Origin: Azotobacter beijerinckii
GTDB taxonomy: Bacteria; Pseudomonadota; Gammaproteobacteria; Pseudomonadales; Pseudomonadaceae
DNA: 64,000 nucleotides
Direction of reading: 5' to 3'
Assembly (NCBI RefSeq): GCF_900110885.1
Contig: NZ_FOFJ01000021.1
Location: 1-64,000, forward strand
Shown here: one piece after another, positions 1-9,378 of the stretch
How the letters are laid out: each line of letters opens with the position of its first letter
Position numbering within the stretch: the stretch's first letter is position 1
Program-made: the position numbers and the translations under genes
The notes under the pieces: model-generated
What the model saw: the letters and a program-made list of their open reading frames with translations, nothing else
Told to the model about the DNA's origin: nothing
Databases searched by the model: none

Positions 1-278
1 TCGGTGCGGCTGACTTTGTCGTACAGCGCCGCCAGCGATACGGGCAAGTTGTCCATCTGGCGCGCGGCGGCATGCAGCGAAGGGCGCAGCCCCAGGGAAA
101 CCAGCGACATCAGCTCGACGACGGTGGAAAACAGCAGCTCCCGGGGATACTGGCGCTGCCGGTTGGTCTCGAACACTTCGTCGACCCAGGCAGCCGGCAT
201 CGCCCGTTCCAACACCAGCCGTGCCATGACGCTGGCCGGTGCCTGCTTCTCGAATCGCGCCAGAATCTCGTCCCACAC
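1..278 (-). CDS. IS4-like transposase, N-terminal part, runs off the left edge
   Basis: The minus strand is open from about 299 to the window edge. It encodes a helical N-terminus (AVWDEILARFEK, then RQYPRELLFSTVVELM, LRPSLHAAARQ and LAALYDKV) typical of the N-terminal region of IS4-family transposases common in Azotobacter and Pseudomonas. The DDE catalytic core would lie outside the window. An in-frame TAA sits at 300-302, so the only start visible is GTG at 278; there is no clear ribosome binding site, so the start could be upstream through a frameshift or the copy could be damaged. The terminal inverted repeat of the IS was not identified. The family call rests on recalled resemblance only. 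Confidence 0.55.
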   Translation of the reverse strand, partial: MWDEILARFEKQAPASVMARLVLERAMPAAWVDEVFETNRQRQYPRELLFSTVVELMSLVSLGLRPSLHAAARQMDNLPVSLAALYDKVSRT

Positions 279-302
279 CGCCTTGCCCTCTTGATGGTTT
301 TA

Positions 303-564
303 GGGAAGGGAGTTTACGTAAAGACCTTGAAAGGGGTGGGCCTAAGGCCAGGAGGAGTAAGGCGGGGCCGAAGGACAGAGCTGGATCGTCGAGACCTGCT
401 CCAGGGCCCGGAGCCTGGTCGAGCAGCGAGGCGGTGCTAGCCATGGCGAGCAATATGCCGAGGGAAGCGAATAGCGCCGCGATCGCTAAACCGAGACGCC
501 AGCGGCTGGCCTGCGCTCTGCTCAAGGCTAGCTGGCGGGAGCCGGATTCGTCTGGCGACTTCAT
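303..564 (-). pseudogene. truncated small membrane protein gene next to the IS
   Basis: An ATG at 564 is preceded by a good GGAGGAA ribosome binding site. It starts a reading frame with a hydrophilic, basic N-terminus of about 25 residues and one hydrophobic stretch (LAIAALFASLGILLAMAS). The frame then runs without a stop into the transposase region in another reading frame, and its sequence after about 60 residues has no protein-like character. The simplest reading is a chromosomal gene whose 3' part was displaced by the insertion sequence. I do not recognise the family. The exact IS junction, between roughly 303 and 400, is not determined. Confidence 0.3.
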
Positions 565-678
565 TCAGGATTCCTCCCACTGAGGCCTCGGTCCAAGGCT
601 GGCTCGGCAACTGCTGGTGCAGTCCGTCGCCGAGTATCAAGCGTCTTTCCTCGGTGTTGTTCCGGCCGATCGGATGGG

Positions 679-1272
679 CTAGATCAGCGCCTTTGCGTCA
701 GGCACCACGGCCGCGAAGTTGTCGGCAAGACTAGCGATCTCGATGCGGTGGACCTGCTCTGCGCTGATGGTCCCACTCGGGCTCGGCAGATCGCGGGTGG
801 CGCAGGCGCTGTCCACCAAGGTGCAACGATAGCCGTAGTCCTTGGTCGCGCGCACGGTGGTGCTGATGCTGGAGTGGGTCATGAAGCCGCATACGATCAG
901 ATCCAGTCGACCGATGGCCTGCAGCCGGTCATGCAGTTCAGTACCGGAGAAGGCATTCGGCAGGCGCTTTTCCACGACGATTTCCCCCGGCAGAGGAGAG
1001 ATTTCCGGAATGAGCTGGCCCCGTGTGCCCTGTGGATCGAGAAAGCCGCCCGGAATGCCGAGGTGCTTTACATGAACCACCGGGGTGCCTGCGGCGCGGG
1101 CGGCAGCCAGCAGGCTGGAGATTTCCATGATCGCAGATTCGATTCTGGGCAGGCGCAAGACGCCACTGCGATACTCTTCCTGCGCATCGATGATGAGCAG
1201 AGTGGCGTTCTTCAGATTGGCCGGCGCGAAGCTGCGGCCGGTGATCTGCATCAGGGTTTGTGGTTGGGGCAT
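679..1272 (-). CDS. isochorismatase-fold hydrolase lacking the usual nucleophilic Cys
   Basis: The 197-residue product has the isochorismatase/cysteine-hydrolase layout: the first catalytic Asp in LLIIDAQEEY (about residue 29), a Lys in VVEKRLPNAF (about 102) and the nucleophile segment CGFMTHSSISTTVRATKDYG. Active hydrolases of this fold usually have THxCV in that last segment; here Ser replaces Cys, so nicotinamidase-type thioester chemistry is doubtful. The start at 1272 was chosen because GGAGGAG lies six bases upstream; a longer N-terminus up to 1332 lacks such a site. The gene stands alone, divergent from prmB. The substrate cannot be predicted. It is probably cytoplasmic, with no signal peptide. 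Confidence 0.8.
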   Translation of the reverse strand: MPQPQTLMQITGRSFAPANLKNATLLIIDAQEEYRSGVLRLPRIESAIMEISSLLAAARAAGTPVVHVKHLGIPGGFLDPQGTRGQLIPEISPLPGEIVVEKRLPNAFSGTELHDRLQAIGRLDLIVCGFMTHSSISTTVRATKDYGYRCTLVDSACATRDLPSPSGTISAEQVHRIEIASLADNFAAVVPDAKALI

Positions 1273-1631
1273 GGTGGCTCCTCCATGGAAAACGGCGCAG
1301 ATTGTCTCCTTCCTGCCGGCAGAAGTGAACAAATATCACCTTAAGTCTAGGAGCATGGGTGTCGTAAGGCGGCAGGATACCGGCTGAGCCCAGGCTGGCA
1401 AGGGCATCGGGGGGCCTTTTTCGGCGGCATAAAGCAGCCACATCGATTCGAAAGGAATCGTCCCCGTATTTTCGCTATCCGGCAGTCAGCCCACCCCTGG
1501 CGGCTCTCATCGTACTCATACTACCCCGTGCCATGTTCGTGCGTTTCGCTGTACCTCTGGCTGGTGGGTTTCTCAGCATGGAGGGCCCCGCTGCCTGTTA
1601 AAATGCCGGCCTTTTGGCTTGGAGGTCTCCC
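1273..1631. other. intergenic region between divergent hydrolase and prmB
   Basis: There is no credible gene here. It must hold the two divergent promoters. A TTAAAAT near 1599 could be a -10 element for prmB but has no good -35 partner. I see no strong repeat. Confidence 0.4.
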
Positions 1632-2552
1632 GTGGTTGTTATCCCGACCCGTCTGCGCACCCTGCGCGATTACATTCGCTGGGCGGTCAGTCGTTTCCAT
1701 GCCGAAGGACTGTATTTCGGCCATGGCACCGACAACGCCTGGGATGAGGCTCGCCAACTGGTGCTGGGCGCCCTGCATCTGCCTTGGGAAATGGCCGACG
1801 GTTACCTGGATTGCCGTCTCGAGGAAGGCGAGTGCGCGCACCTCGGGGCCTTGCTTCGGCGCCGTATCGAGGAGCGTATTCCAGCGGCTTATCTGCTCGG
1901 CGAGGCCTGGTTCTGCAGCTTGCCTTTTTGGGTCGACGAGCGGGTGTTGGTGCCGCGCTCGCCCATTGGCGAGCTGATCGGCCAGCGTTTCGCTCCCTGG
2001 CTGCCCCACGAGCCGGCGCGAATCCTTGATCTCTGCACCGGCTCCGGCTGCATCGGCATCGCCTGTGCCTACGAGTTTCCCGAGGCCGAAGTGGTGCTCG
2101 CCGATCTATCTTTCGAAGCACTCGAAGTGGCCAACCGGAACATCGAGCGGCACGGTCTGGACGAGCGCGTCTATACCGTGCAAGGCGATGGTTTCGCCTG
2201 CCTGCCAGGGCAGCGCTTCGATCTGATCGTCTCCAACCCGCCCTATGTGGATGCCGAGGATTTCGCCGACATGCCGGAGGAGTACCACCATGAGCCGGCC
2301 ATGGGGCTGGCCTGTGGCGAGGACGGTCTGGATCTGGTGCGGCGCATGCTGGCGGAGGCGGCCGACCACCTGACCGAGCGGGGTGTTCTGATCGTCGAGG
2401 TAGGCAACAGTCAGGTGCATGTGGAGGCGCTCTACCCGGAGGTGGACTTCACCTGGCTGGAGTTTGGCCGGGGCGGGCATGGGGTCTTCCTGCTGGCCGC
2501 TGCCCAGTGCCGCGAGCATCGAGAACTGTTCCGCATGCGGCTTTCCGCCTAG
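1632..2552 (+). CDS. prmB: 50S ribosomal protein L3 glutamine methyltransferase PrmB
   Basis: PrmB transfers a methyl group from S-adenosylmethionine to a glutamine side chain of ribosomal protein L3. The 306-residue protein has the helical N-terminal substrate domain ([13 protein letters not shown]), the SAM-binding motif [16 protein letters not shown] (about residue 131) and the diagnostic glutamine-methyltransferase motif NPPY (about 200). Length fits the family. The start is GTG at 1632 because GGAGG lies about seven bases upstream; a TTG at 1614 lacks a site. The neighbour aroC is close downstream, as in Pseudomonas, with only a convergent hydrolase between. Confidence 0.93.
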   Translation: MVVIPTRLRTLRDYIRWAVSRFHAEGLYFGHGTDNAWDEARQLVLGALHLPWEMADGYLDCRLEEGECAHLGALLRRRIEERIPAAYLLGEAWFCSLPFWVDERVLVPRSPIGELIGQRFAPWLPHEPARILDLCTGSGCIGIACAYEFPEAEVVLADLSFEALEVANRNIERHGLDERVYTVQGDGFACLPGQRFDLIVSNPPYVDAEDFADMPEEYHHEPAMGLACGEDGLDLVRRMLAEAADHLTERGVLIVEVGNSQVHVEALYPEVDFTWLEFGRGGHGVFLLAAAQCREHRELFRMRLSA

Positions 2553-2583
2553 CCTGCTGCGCTTGGGCGCAGCCGGGCGGTGC

Positions 2584-3537
2584 TTACTTCGGTTGCTCGT
2601 CCCGCAGGGCGAAGTCGCCGACCCCTTGGCCCAGGGCACTGGCCAGCGGCAGTTCCGGCTTGTCGTAGGAGGGCAGTTGGCGCTTCGTATCCGCCGGGAC
2701 GATGCGCAGTACATGGTTCATGCCGTCGATCAGCAGCAGCTCGGCATCGGGCTTGGCGGCCTTGAGGGCCTGGGCGTCCTCGATTCCGACCTGGATGTCG
2801 TGGCGCCCTTGGACGATCAGTGCCGGGATGCGCAGGTGGGCGAAGGCCGCCGCCGGGTTCTGGCGGAACAGCGAGATCAGGTAGGGCTGCACGCTGGGGC
2901 GAAACAGCACTACGAGCGGTTCGGGAATCCGCTCGTGGGTGCGCCCCGCCTTGAGTTCCTCGATCAGCGCCGCACTGAAGGCCAGCAGAGGCGGCGGCAG
3001 GCGGCTGCTCAACTGCTCCAGCAGTACTTGGTCGATCGGCCGGCCGCTGCCGGCGATGCTGACCAGCTTAGCGGCGCCGGCCTGCTCGGCGGCCAGGCTG
3101 GCGATCAGCGCGCCCTCGCTGTGACCGATCAGTACCACCCGCGAAAAGCGTGAGTCGGCGCCCAGCTTGCGCCCCCAGGCGGCGGCATCGGCGACATAGC
3201 CTTCCACGCTCAGCATCCGCTCGTCCGGTGCGGCAGCCAGGCTGGCGGCGACGCCGCGCTTGTCGTAGCGCACGCTGGCGATGCCGCGCTGGGCCAGGGT
3301 TTCGGCCAGGCGTTTGAGGCTGTCGTTGCGCCCGGCCGGGTTGTTGCCGTTGCGGTCGGTGGGGCCGGAGCCGGCGATCAGCAGAGCCACCGGTACGGGA
3401 CTGTCGCTTTGCGGCAGCAGCAGCGAGCCGTACAGCACGCCGCTCGGGGTTTCCAGCTCGATGGGGCGGTGCAGGATGGTCCGGGCTTGGACAGTGCCCG
3501 TCGCCAGGATCAGGAGCAGCAGGAATACTCGCAGCAT
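2584..3537 (-). CDS. secreted or periplasmic alpha/beta hydrolase
   Basis: The 317-residue protein starts with a cleavable signal peptide (MLRVFLLLLILATGTVQA). It then has the alpha/beta-hydrolase oxyanion segment LLIAGSGPTDRNGNN, the strand-helix segment VRYDKRGVAAS, the nucleophile elbow GHSEGA (about residue 145), an Asp-containing GRHDIQVG and the catalytic His in GMNHVLR near the C-terminus. This matches the serine hydrolases of the YbbA/dienelactone-hydrolase-like group; the substrate is unknown. Start at 3537 places the signal peptide at the N-terminus; 42 upstream residues in frame have no such character. The gene is convergent with prmB and divergent from aroC. Confidence 0.82.
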   Translation of the reverse strand: MLRVFLLLLILATGTVQARTILHRPIELETPSGVLYGSLLLPQSDSPVPVALLIAGSGPTDRNGNNPAGRNDSLKRLAETLAQRGIASVRYDKRGVAASLAAAPDERMLSVEGYVADAAAWGRKLGADSRFSRVVLIGHSEGALIASLAAEQAGAAKLVSIAGSGRPIDQVLLEQLSSRLPPPLLAFSAALIEELKAGRTHERIPEPLVVLFRPSVQPYLISLFRQNPAAAFAHLRIPALIVQGRHDIQVGIEDAQALKAAKPDAELLLIDGMNHVLRIVPADTKRQLPSYDKPELPLASALGQGVGDFALRDEQPK

Positions 3538-3652
3538 GGTGCTGTGGCCGAGGTGGCGCGCCGTCTGGCGCGGGGGACGGAGGATGAACTGACAGAGCCC
3601 CCTAGGTATACTCGCACACCTTCGATCTGGCTGATTGTTCGCGGAGCCCTGC

Positions 3653-4744
3653 ATGTCCGGCAATACCTACGGCAAGCTGTTCACTGTCACCACCGCCGGC
3701 GAGAGCCACGGCCCGGCCCTGGTCGCCATCGTCGACGGCTGCCCGCCGGGACTCGAATTGTCGGCCGCCGATCTACAGCGCGATCTTGACCGGCGCAAGC
3801 CCGGCACCAGCCGTCACACCACCCAGCGCCAGGAAGACGATGCGGTAGAGATCCTCTCCGGTGTGTTCGAGGGCCGGACCACCGGCTGCCCGATCGGCCT
3901 GTTGATCCGCAACACCGACCAGAAGTCCAAGGACTACTCGGCGATCAAGGACCTGTTCCGCCCGGCCCACGCCGACTACACCTACCACCACAAGTACGGC
4001 ATCCGCGACTATCGCGGTGGCGGCCGCAGCTCGGCGCGCGAAACCGCCATGCGCGTGGCGGCCGGCGCCATCGCCAAGAAGTACCTGGCCACCCTCGGCA
4101 TCCAGGTGCGCGGCTACATGAGCCAGCTCGGTCCGATCGAGATCCCGTTCAAGACCTGGGATAGCGTGGAGGAGAACGCCTTCTTCAGCCCCGATCCGGA
4201 CAAGGTGGCCGAACTCGAGGCCTACATGGACCAGTTGCGCCGCGACGAGGATTCGGTCGGCGCGAAGATCACCGTGGTCGCCGAAGGCGTGCCGCCGGGC
4301 CTCGGCGAGCCGATCTTCGACCGCCTCGATGCCGAGCTGGCCCACGCGCTGATGAGCATCAACGCGGTCAAGGGTGTGGAGATCGGCGCCGGTTTCGCCT
4401 GTATCGCCCAACGCGGAACCGAGCACCGCGACGAACTGACCCCGGACGGTTTCCTCTCCAACAACGCCGGTGGCATCCTCGGCGGCATTTCCTCGGGCCA
4501 GCCGATCGTCGCCCACCTGGCGCTCAAGCCGACCTCCAGCATCACCACCCCCGGCCGCTCCATCGACATCCATGGCAACCCCGTGGAAGTGATCACCAAG
4601 GGCCGCCACGATCCCTGTGTCGGCATCCGCGCCACGCCCATCGCCGAGGCGATGATGGCCATGGTGCTGATGGACCACCTGCTGCGCCACCGTGCGCAGA
4701 ATGCCGGGGTCAGCGTCAACACGCCGGTGCTGCCGCAACTGTGA
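3653..4744 (+). CDS. aroC: chorismate synthase
   Basis: AroC converts 5-enolpyruvylshikimate-3-phosphate to chorismate with reduced FMN, the last step of the common aromatic pathway. The 363-residue product carries the three family signatures: [18 protein letters not shown] near the N-terminus, the central [18 protein letters not shown] (about residue 124) and the C-terminal [17 protein letters not shown]. Start at 3653 gives the canonical [11 protein letters not shown]-terminus. It is followed by a 71-bp palindrome and an MFS gene, so the two may form separate units. Confidence 0.97.
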   Translation: MSGNTYGKLFTVTTAGESHGPALVAIVDGCPPGLELSAADLQRDLDRRKPGTSRHTTQRQEDDAVEILSGVFEGRTTGCPIGLLIRNTDQKSKDYSAIKDLFRPAHADYTYHHKYGIRDYRGGGRSSARETAMRVAAGAIAKKYLATLGIQVRGYMSQLGPIEIPFKTWDSVEENAFFSPDPDKVAELEAYMDQLRRDEDSVGAKITVVAEGVPPGLGEPIFDRLDAELAHALMSINAVKGVEIGAGFACIAQRGTEHRDELTPDGFLSNNAGGILGGISSGQPIVAHLALKPTSSITTPGRSIDIHGNPVEVITKGRHDPCVGIRATPIAEAMMAMVLMDHLLRHRAQNAGVSVNTPVLPQL

Positions 4745-4752
4745 GGCGAACC

Positions 4753-4823
4753 GTAGGTTGGGTCGAGCGCAGCGATAGCCAATGCTCGAGGTCTTGGCTA
4801 TTGCTGCGCTCGACCCAGGCTAC
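4753..4823. repeat. long imperfect palindrome (REP-like) between aroC and MFS gene
   Basis: Two 24-base arms (4759-4782 and 4794-4817) are reverse complements with one mismatch, around an 11-base spacer. Four further base pairs (GTAG/CTAC) extend the stem to 4753 and 4823 after a two-base mismatch. Such arms containing GGTCGAGCGCAGCGA recall the dispersed palindromic repeats of gammaproteobacteria. With no U tract it is not a standard terminator, though it could stabilise aroC mRNA. Confidence 0.75.
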
Positions 4824-4832
4824 TGCCAGATC

Positions 4833-5984
4833 ATGACTCCCGCGTTGCCCTACTGGCGCCTCTCCGGCTTCTATTTCTTCTATTTCGCCCTGCTCGGCGC
4901 GACGGCGCCGTTCTTCTCGCTGTATTTCGACCACTTGGGCTTTTCCGCTGCGCGCATCGGCGAGCTGCTGGCGATTCCCATGCTGATGCGCTGCCTGGCG
5001 CCGAACCTGTGGGGCTGGCTGGGCGATGCGAGCGGCCGGCGGCTGGCCATCGTGCGGCTCGGCGCGCTCTGTACGCTGGGGGCCTTCGCGCTGATCTTCG
5101 TTGGCCAGAGCTACGCCTGGCTGGCGCTGGTGATGGCCCTGCATGCTTTCTTCTGGCATGCCGTGCTGCCGCAGTTCGAGGTGATCACCCTGGCCCACCT
5201 GCGCGAGCAGTCGGCGCGCTACAGCCAGCTGCGCCTGTGGGGCAGCATCGGCTTCATCGTCGCCGTGGTCGGGCTCGGCCAGTTGTTCGAGTGGCTCGGT
5301 CTGGGCATCTTTCCCAGGGTGATCGTCCTGATCATGGGCGGGATCGTTCTCGGCAGCTTCTGGGTTCCCAATGCCCAGCCGGAGACACGGACCGGACAGC
5401 AGGAGCAGGGCGGTTTTATCGCCCAGCTGCGCCGTCCCGGGGTGCCGGCCTTCTATGCCTGCGTGGCGCTGATGCAGCTGAGTCACGGGCCCTATTACAC
5501 CTTTCTCAGCCTCCATCTGGAGGCCCTGGGCTACGGTCGGGGACTGATCGGCCTGCTCTGGGCCCTCGGTGTGCTGGCGGAGATCCTGCTGTTCCTGGCA
5601 ATGGCCGCGCTGCTGCAGCGCTTCTCGCTGCGCCGGCTGCTGCTCGCCAGCTTCCTGTTGGCCGCGCTGCGCTGGCTGCTGCTGGGCAATCTGGCCGATC
5701 ATCTGGCCATCCTGCTGCCCGTCCAGCTGATGCATGCGGCGACCTTCGGCTGCTTCCACGTTGCCGCCATTCATTTTGTGCAGCGCAGCTTCGGTGCCCG
5801 CCAGCAGGGACAGGGTCAGGCCCTGTATGCGACCCTGTCCGGGGTCGGCGGTGCCTTCGGCGCGCTGTATTCCGGCTACAGCTGGACGAGCCTCGGTCCG
5901 GCCTGGACCTTCGCCCTGGCCAGCCTGGCGGCGCTGATCGCTGCCGTCATCGTCGCCACCCGTTTGAGAGAGGAGGGGCCATGA
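4833..5984 (+). CDS. MFS transporter (phenylpropionate-permease-like group)
   Basis: This is a 383-residue inner-membrane protein with about twelve hydrophobic segments and the MFS loop motif GDASGRRLAIVRLG between helices 2 and 3. The sequence FYFFYFALLGATAPFFSLYFDHLG at the start resembles the HcaT/LacY-like MFS subgroup annotated as 3-phenylpropionic acid transporters; the real substrate is unknown. I chose ATG 4833 because the earlier in-frame ATG at 4782 lies inside the palindrome; neither has a strong ribosome binding site. It overlaps mtnB by four bases (ATGA), so it is probably co-transcribed with the methionine-salvage genes. Confidence 0.82.
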   Translation: MTPALPYWRLSGFYFFYFALLGATAPFFSLYFDHLGFSAARIGELLAIPMLMRCLAPNLWGWLGDASGRRLAIVRLGALCTLGAFALIFVGQSYAWLALVMALHAFFWHAVLPQFEVITLAHLREQSARYSQLRLWGSIGFIVAVVGLGQLFEWLGLGIFPRVIVLIMGGIVLGSFWVPNAQPETRTGQQEQGGFIAQLRRPGVPAFYACVALMQLSHGPYYTFLSLHLEALGYGRGLIGLLWALGVLAEILLFLAMAALLQRFSLRRLLLASFLLAALRWLLLGNLADHLAILLPVQLMHAATFGCFHVAAIHFVQRSFGARQQGQGQALYATLSGVGGAFGALYSGYSWTSLGPAWTFALASLAALIAAVIVATRLREEGP

Positions 5985-6601
5985 GCCTGACCCGCGCACA
6001 ACTTGCCCAACAGATCATCGAGGCCGGACGCTTCCTGTACGGCCGGGGCTGGTCGCCGGCCACCAGTAGCAACTACTCGGCGCGGCTGTCGCCCGGCGAG
6101 GCGCTGCTCACCGTTTCCGGCAAGCACAAGGGCCAGCTCGGCGAGGACGACGTACTGGCCACTGACATGGCCGGCAACAGCCTGGAGCCGGGCAAGAAGC
6201 CCTCGGCCGAAACCCTGCTGCACACCCAGCTGTACACCTGGAAAGCGCAGATCGGCGCGGTGTTGCACACCCATTCGGTGAACGCCACCGTGCTCTCCCG
6301 GCTGACCCTGAGCGACTCCCTGGTGTTCGCCGACTACGAGCTGCAGAAGGCCTTCGCCGGCATCACCACCCACGAGTGCCAGGTCTGCGTGCCGGTCTTC
6401 GACAACGATCAGGACATCGCCCGCCTGGCCCGCCGGGTGCAGCCCTGGCTGGACGAGCATCCCGACTGCGTCGGTTACCTGATCCGCGGCCACGGCCTCT
6501 ACACCTGGGGCGCCAGCATGAGCGACGCGCTGCGCCAGGTGGAGGCCTTCGAGTTCCTCTTCGACTGCGAACTGAAAATGCGCGCCCTGCAGCGCGTCTG
6601 A
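5981..6601 (+). CDS. mtnB: methylthioribulose-1-phosphate dehydratase
   Basis: MtnB dehydrates 5-methylthioribulose-1-phosphate in the methionine salvage pathway. The 206-residue protein is of the class II aldolase fold; the zinc-binding HTHSVNATVLS (about residue 95) and RGHGLYTWG (about 170) are visible, as is the SNYSARL substrate-binding segment. The start has GAGGAGG seven bases upstream and overlaps the MFS stop. It is followed at 60 bp by mtnD and then mtnC. Confidence 0.93.
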   Translation: MSLTRAQLAQQIIEAGRFLYGRGWSPATSSNYSARLSPGEALLTVSGKHKGQLGEDDVLATDMAGNSLEPGKKPSAETLLHTQLYTWKAQIGAVLHTHSVNATVLSRLTLSDSLVFADYELQKAFAGITTHECQVCVPVFDNDQDIARLARRVQPWLDEHPDCVGYLIRGHGLYTWGASMSDALRQVEAFEFLFDCELKMRALQRV

Positions 6602-6660
6602 GCCGACTGGCCACTGCCGTGTCCGCCCGGGGCCGGCCCCACGAACAAGGAGATCTGCCC

Positions 6661-7206
6661 ATGAGTTCCCTGAGTGTCTACCGTGACGACCATCCCGCCC
6701 AGCCCTACAAGATCCTCAACCATGGCGAGGACATCGCCGCCACCCTGGCCAAGCTCGGCGTGCGTTTCGAGCGCTGGCAGGCCGAGGCGCCGATCGCCCC
6801 CGGCGCCAGCCAGGAGGAGGTGCTCGCAGCCTACCGCACGCAGGTCGAGCGGCTGCAGGCCGAGGGCGGCTATGTCGCCGTCGACGTGGTCAGCCTGACC
6901 GACAGGCATCCGCAGAAGGACGAGCTGCGCGCCAAGTTCCTCGACGAGCACACCCACGGCGAGGACGAGGTGCGCTTCTTCGTCGCCGGGCGCGGGCTGT
7001 TCTCGCTGCACGTCGGCGACGAGGTGTATGCCGTGCTCTGCGAGCGCAACGACCTGATTTCGGTGCCGGCCGGCACTCGTCACTGGTTCGACATGGGCGA
7101 GCATCCGCACTTCGTCTGCATCCGGTTGTTCAACAACCCGGAAGGCTGGGTTGCCACGTTCACCGGCGATCCCATCGCCCACCGTTTTCCCGAGCTGGAA
7201 GACTGA
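6661..7206 (+). CDS. mtnD: acireductone dioxygenase
   Basis: MtnD oxidises the acireductone of methionine salvage to the keto-acid precursor of methionine (iron form) or an off-pathway product (nickel form). The 181-residue cupin has the metal ligands in [13 protein letters not shown] (two His and one Glu, about residues 97-103) and a further His in [10 protein letters not shown]. An AAGGAG site precedes the ATG. The gene ends one base before mtnC starts, so translation is probably coupled. Confidence 0.94.
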   Translation: MSSLSVYRDDHPAQPYKILNHGEDIAATLAKLGVRFERWQAEAPIAPGASQEEVLAAYRTQVERLQAEGGYVAVDVVSLTDRHPQKDELRAKFLDEHTHGEDEVRFFVAGRGLFSLHVGDEVYAVLCERNDLISVPAGTRHWFDMGEHPHFVCIRLFNNPEGWVATFTGDPIAHRFPELED

Positions 7207-7207
7207 T

Positions 7208-7891
7208 ATGCCGAGCAAAGCCATCCTCACCGACATCGAGGGGACCACCAGCGCGGTCAGCTTCGTCTTCGACGTGCTGTTCCCCTATGCCCGCGAGCAC
7301 CTGCCGGCATTCGTCCGCGAGCATGCCGGCGAAGAACAGGTTGCCGCCCAGCTCGCGGCCGTGCGCGCCGAGAGCGGCGAGGCGGACGCCGACCTCGAGC
7401 GGGTCATCGAGATCCTGCTCGGCTGGATCGCCGAGGACCGCAAGGCCACGCCCCTCAAGGCGCTGCAAGGCAGGGTCTGGGAGCGAGGCTACCGTGCCGG
7501 CCAGCTCAAGGGGCATGTCTATCCGGACGCCGTGGCCGCGCTGCAGCGCTGGAAGGCCGAGGGCTATGACCTCTACGTCTATTCCTCCGGCTCGATCCAG
7601 GCGCAGCGACTGATCTTCGGCTGCTCGGAGGCCGGCGACCTGTCGCCGCTGTTCTCCGGCTATTTCGACACCACCAGCGGCCCCAAGCGCGAGGCGGCGT
7701 CCTATGTGCGTATCGCCGAGGCCATCGGCCGGCCGGCGGGGGAGATCCTCTTTCTCTCCGACGTGGTGCAGGAGCTCGACGCCGCCCGTCAGGCCGGGCT
7801 GCGGACCTGTGGCCTGGCCCGTGAGGGCGGCGTGCTGGCCGGGCATCCGACGGTGGCCAGCTTTGCGGCGATCGAGCCGACGGCCTTTTGA
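7208..7891 (+). CDS. mtnC: enolase-phosphatase E1
   Basis: MtnC is a bifunctional HAD-family enzyme that enolises and dephosphorylates 2,3-diketo-5-methylthiopentyl-1-phosphate to give the substrate of MtnD. The 227-residue protein has HAD motif I as [10 protein letters not shown] (residues 6-15), motif II in [11 protein letters not shown] and motif III/IV in [13 protein letters not shown]. It ends a three-gene mtnB-mtnD-mtnC unit. Confidence 0.94.
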   Translation: MPSKAILTDIEGTTSAVSFVFDVLFPYAREHLPAFVREHAGEEQVAAQLAAVRAESGEADADLERVIEILLGWIAEDRKATPLKALQGRVWERGYRAGQLKGHVYPDAVAALQRWKAEGYDLYVYSSGSIQAQRLIFGCSEAGDLSPLFSGYFDTTSGPKREAASYVRIAEAIGRPAGEILFLSDVVQELDAARQAGLRTCGLAREGGVLAGHPTVASFAAIEPTAF

Positions 7892-7961
7892 AACGGCGTT
7901 GAACCATCGCTAAGCCTCGTCATCCTAATTAGATAACTGATCCTGGAAAGGAGTGCATCCG

Positions 7962-8162
7962 ATGGATGTCCTTCGCGGCTTTTTGAGTCTGATTATCCTG
8001 GCGCTGGATATCTGGGCCATCGTCCATGTCGTGCGTAGCCGGACTGACACGACCAAGAAAGTGCTCTGGGTGCTGCTGATTGCCGTTCTGCCGGTCCTCG
8101 GTCTGATCATCTGGGTATTTACGGGGCCGCGCAGTGCCAGCTCCAGTGGAGGGTTGCGCTGA
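7962..8162 (+). CDS. small PLDc_N-domain membrane protein
   Basis: The 66-residue protein has two hydrophobic helices separated by a short basic loop (VRSRTDTTKK) and ends IIWVFTGPR. This is the pattern of the short domain found at the N-terminus of cardiolipin synthases (PLDc_N), here as a stand-alone protein. AAAGGAG at 7945-7951 supports ATG 7962; an in-frame GTG at 7953 sits too close to it. The function of stand-alone copies is not known. It lies between mtnC and speE as a separate unit. Confidence 0.75.
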   Translation: MDVLRGFLSLIILALDIWAIVHVVRSRTDTTKKVLWVLLIAVLPVLGLIIWVFTGPRSASSSGGLR

Positions 8163-8362
8163 GGCAGCGGCAGGCCGCCGGTGCTTCAGCCTTCGGCCCT
8201 TGCCCGGTGGCACCGAGAGAGAGTCCGCCCGAAGACCGCTCTCCGGCGCGGTAAGGTTCCAACTGCCATCCCGGCCAACGTAGAATGCGCCCCCTTGCGC
8301 AGATCCGGCCCGCAGAGCCGGGGCCAGCGTTCCAGTCAGCCAGCTTCAGGGGAAGCCGAGCC

Positions 8363-9223
8363 ATGAGCGACTATCAGGAAACCCTCTACGACGGATACGG
8401 CCAGCGTTTTCGCATGGACAAGCTGCTCCATGAGGTGCGCACCGGCCATCAGCATCTGGTGATCTTCGAGAATTCCCGTATGGGCCGGGTGATGGCCTTG
8501 GACGGGGTGATCCAGACCACCGAGGCCGATGAGTTCATCTACCACGAAATGCTTACCCACGTGCCGATCCTCGCCCACGGCGCGGCGCGCCGCGTGCTGA
8601 TCGTCGGTGGCGGCGACGGCGGTATCCTGCGCGAGGTGTGCCGGCACCGCAGCGTCGAGCACGTCACCATGGTCGAGATCGACGCCACCGTGGTGGAGAT
8701 GTGCCGGGAGTTTCTACCCCACCATTCCAGCGGCGCCTTCGAGGACGCGCGCCTGAGTCTGGTGATCGACGACGGCATGCGTTTCGTCGCCACCACCGAG
8801 GAGAAGTTCGACGTCATCATCTCCGACTCCACCGACCCCATCGGCCCGGGCGAAGCGCTGTTCTCCGAGAACTTCTACCAGGCCTGCCGGCGCTGCCTGA
8901 ACGACGGTGGCATCCTGGTCACCCAGAACGGCACGCCCTTCATGCAGCTTTCCGAGGTGCAGACCACCGCGCAGCGGATGAACGGCCTGTTCGCCGACTG
9001 GCACTTCTACCAGGCCGCGGTGCCAACCTACATCGGCGGCGCCATGACCTTCGCCTGGGGCGCCTGCGATGCAGCCGCGCGCCGGGTGCCCTTGGAGATC
9101 CTGCGCCAGCGCTTCGTCGGCAGCGGCATCGTGACCCGCTACTACAACCCGGAAATCCATCAGGGCGCCTTCGCTCTGCCGCAGTACGTGCTGCAGGCCG
9201 TCGGCAAGCCCGGCAACTGCTGA
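8363..9223 (+). CDS. speE: polyamine aminopropyltransferase (spermidine synthase)
   Basis: SpeE moves the aminopropyl group of decarboxylated SAM to putrescine. The 286-residue protein shows the spermidine-synthase signatures [15 protein letters not shown] (about residue 80), [11 protein letters not shown] and the catalytic segment [21 protein letters not shown] (about 155-170, split here only for reading). Length is normal. Decarboxylated SAM use also generates methylthioadenosine, the source of the methionine-salvage substrate handled by the neighbouring mtnBDC genes, so the clustering is functionally coherent. Confidence 0.92.
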   Translation: MSDYQETLYDGYGQRFRMDKLLHEVRTGHQHLVIFENSRMGRVMALDGVIQTTEADEFIYHEMLTHVPILAHGAARRVLIVGGGDGGILREVCRHRSVEHVTMVEIDATVVEMCREFLPHHSSGAFEDARLSLVIDDGMRFVATTEEKFDVIISDSTDPIGPGEALFSENFYQACRRCLNDGGILVTQNGTPFMQLSEVQTTAQRMNGLFADWHFYQAAVPTYIGGAMTFAWGACDAAARRVPLEILRQRFVGSGIVTRYYNPEIHQGAFALPQYVLQAVGKPGNC

Positions 9224-9378
9224 GCCCTCCCGTCGAGTCGCCCGGCGGATCTGTCGATCCGCTAGGCCGCCAGCTGGGTATGGGGCTATTCTAGGGAAGC
9301 GGCGGCGGATTCCCGCTGCCGCGTCTTTCCTGAACAGTTGCATATCAACCGATTCATCATTGAGAGGGGGTCGTTTTC

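Noticed and set aside
3773-4738. Long reading frame antisense to aroC
   Set aside because: It is a high-GC shadow of aroC, with low-complexity His/Val/Asp-rich composition and no start signal.
4716-5999. Long reading frame antisense to the MFS gene
   Set aside because: It is Gln/Glu/Ala-rich shadow composition; the opposite strand encodes a clear twelve-helix transporter.
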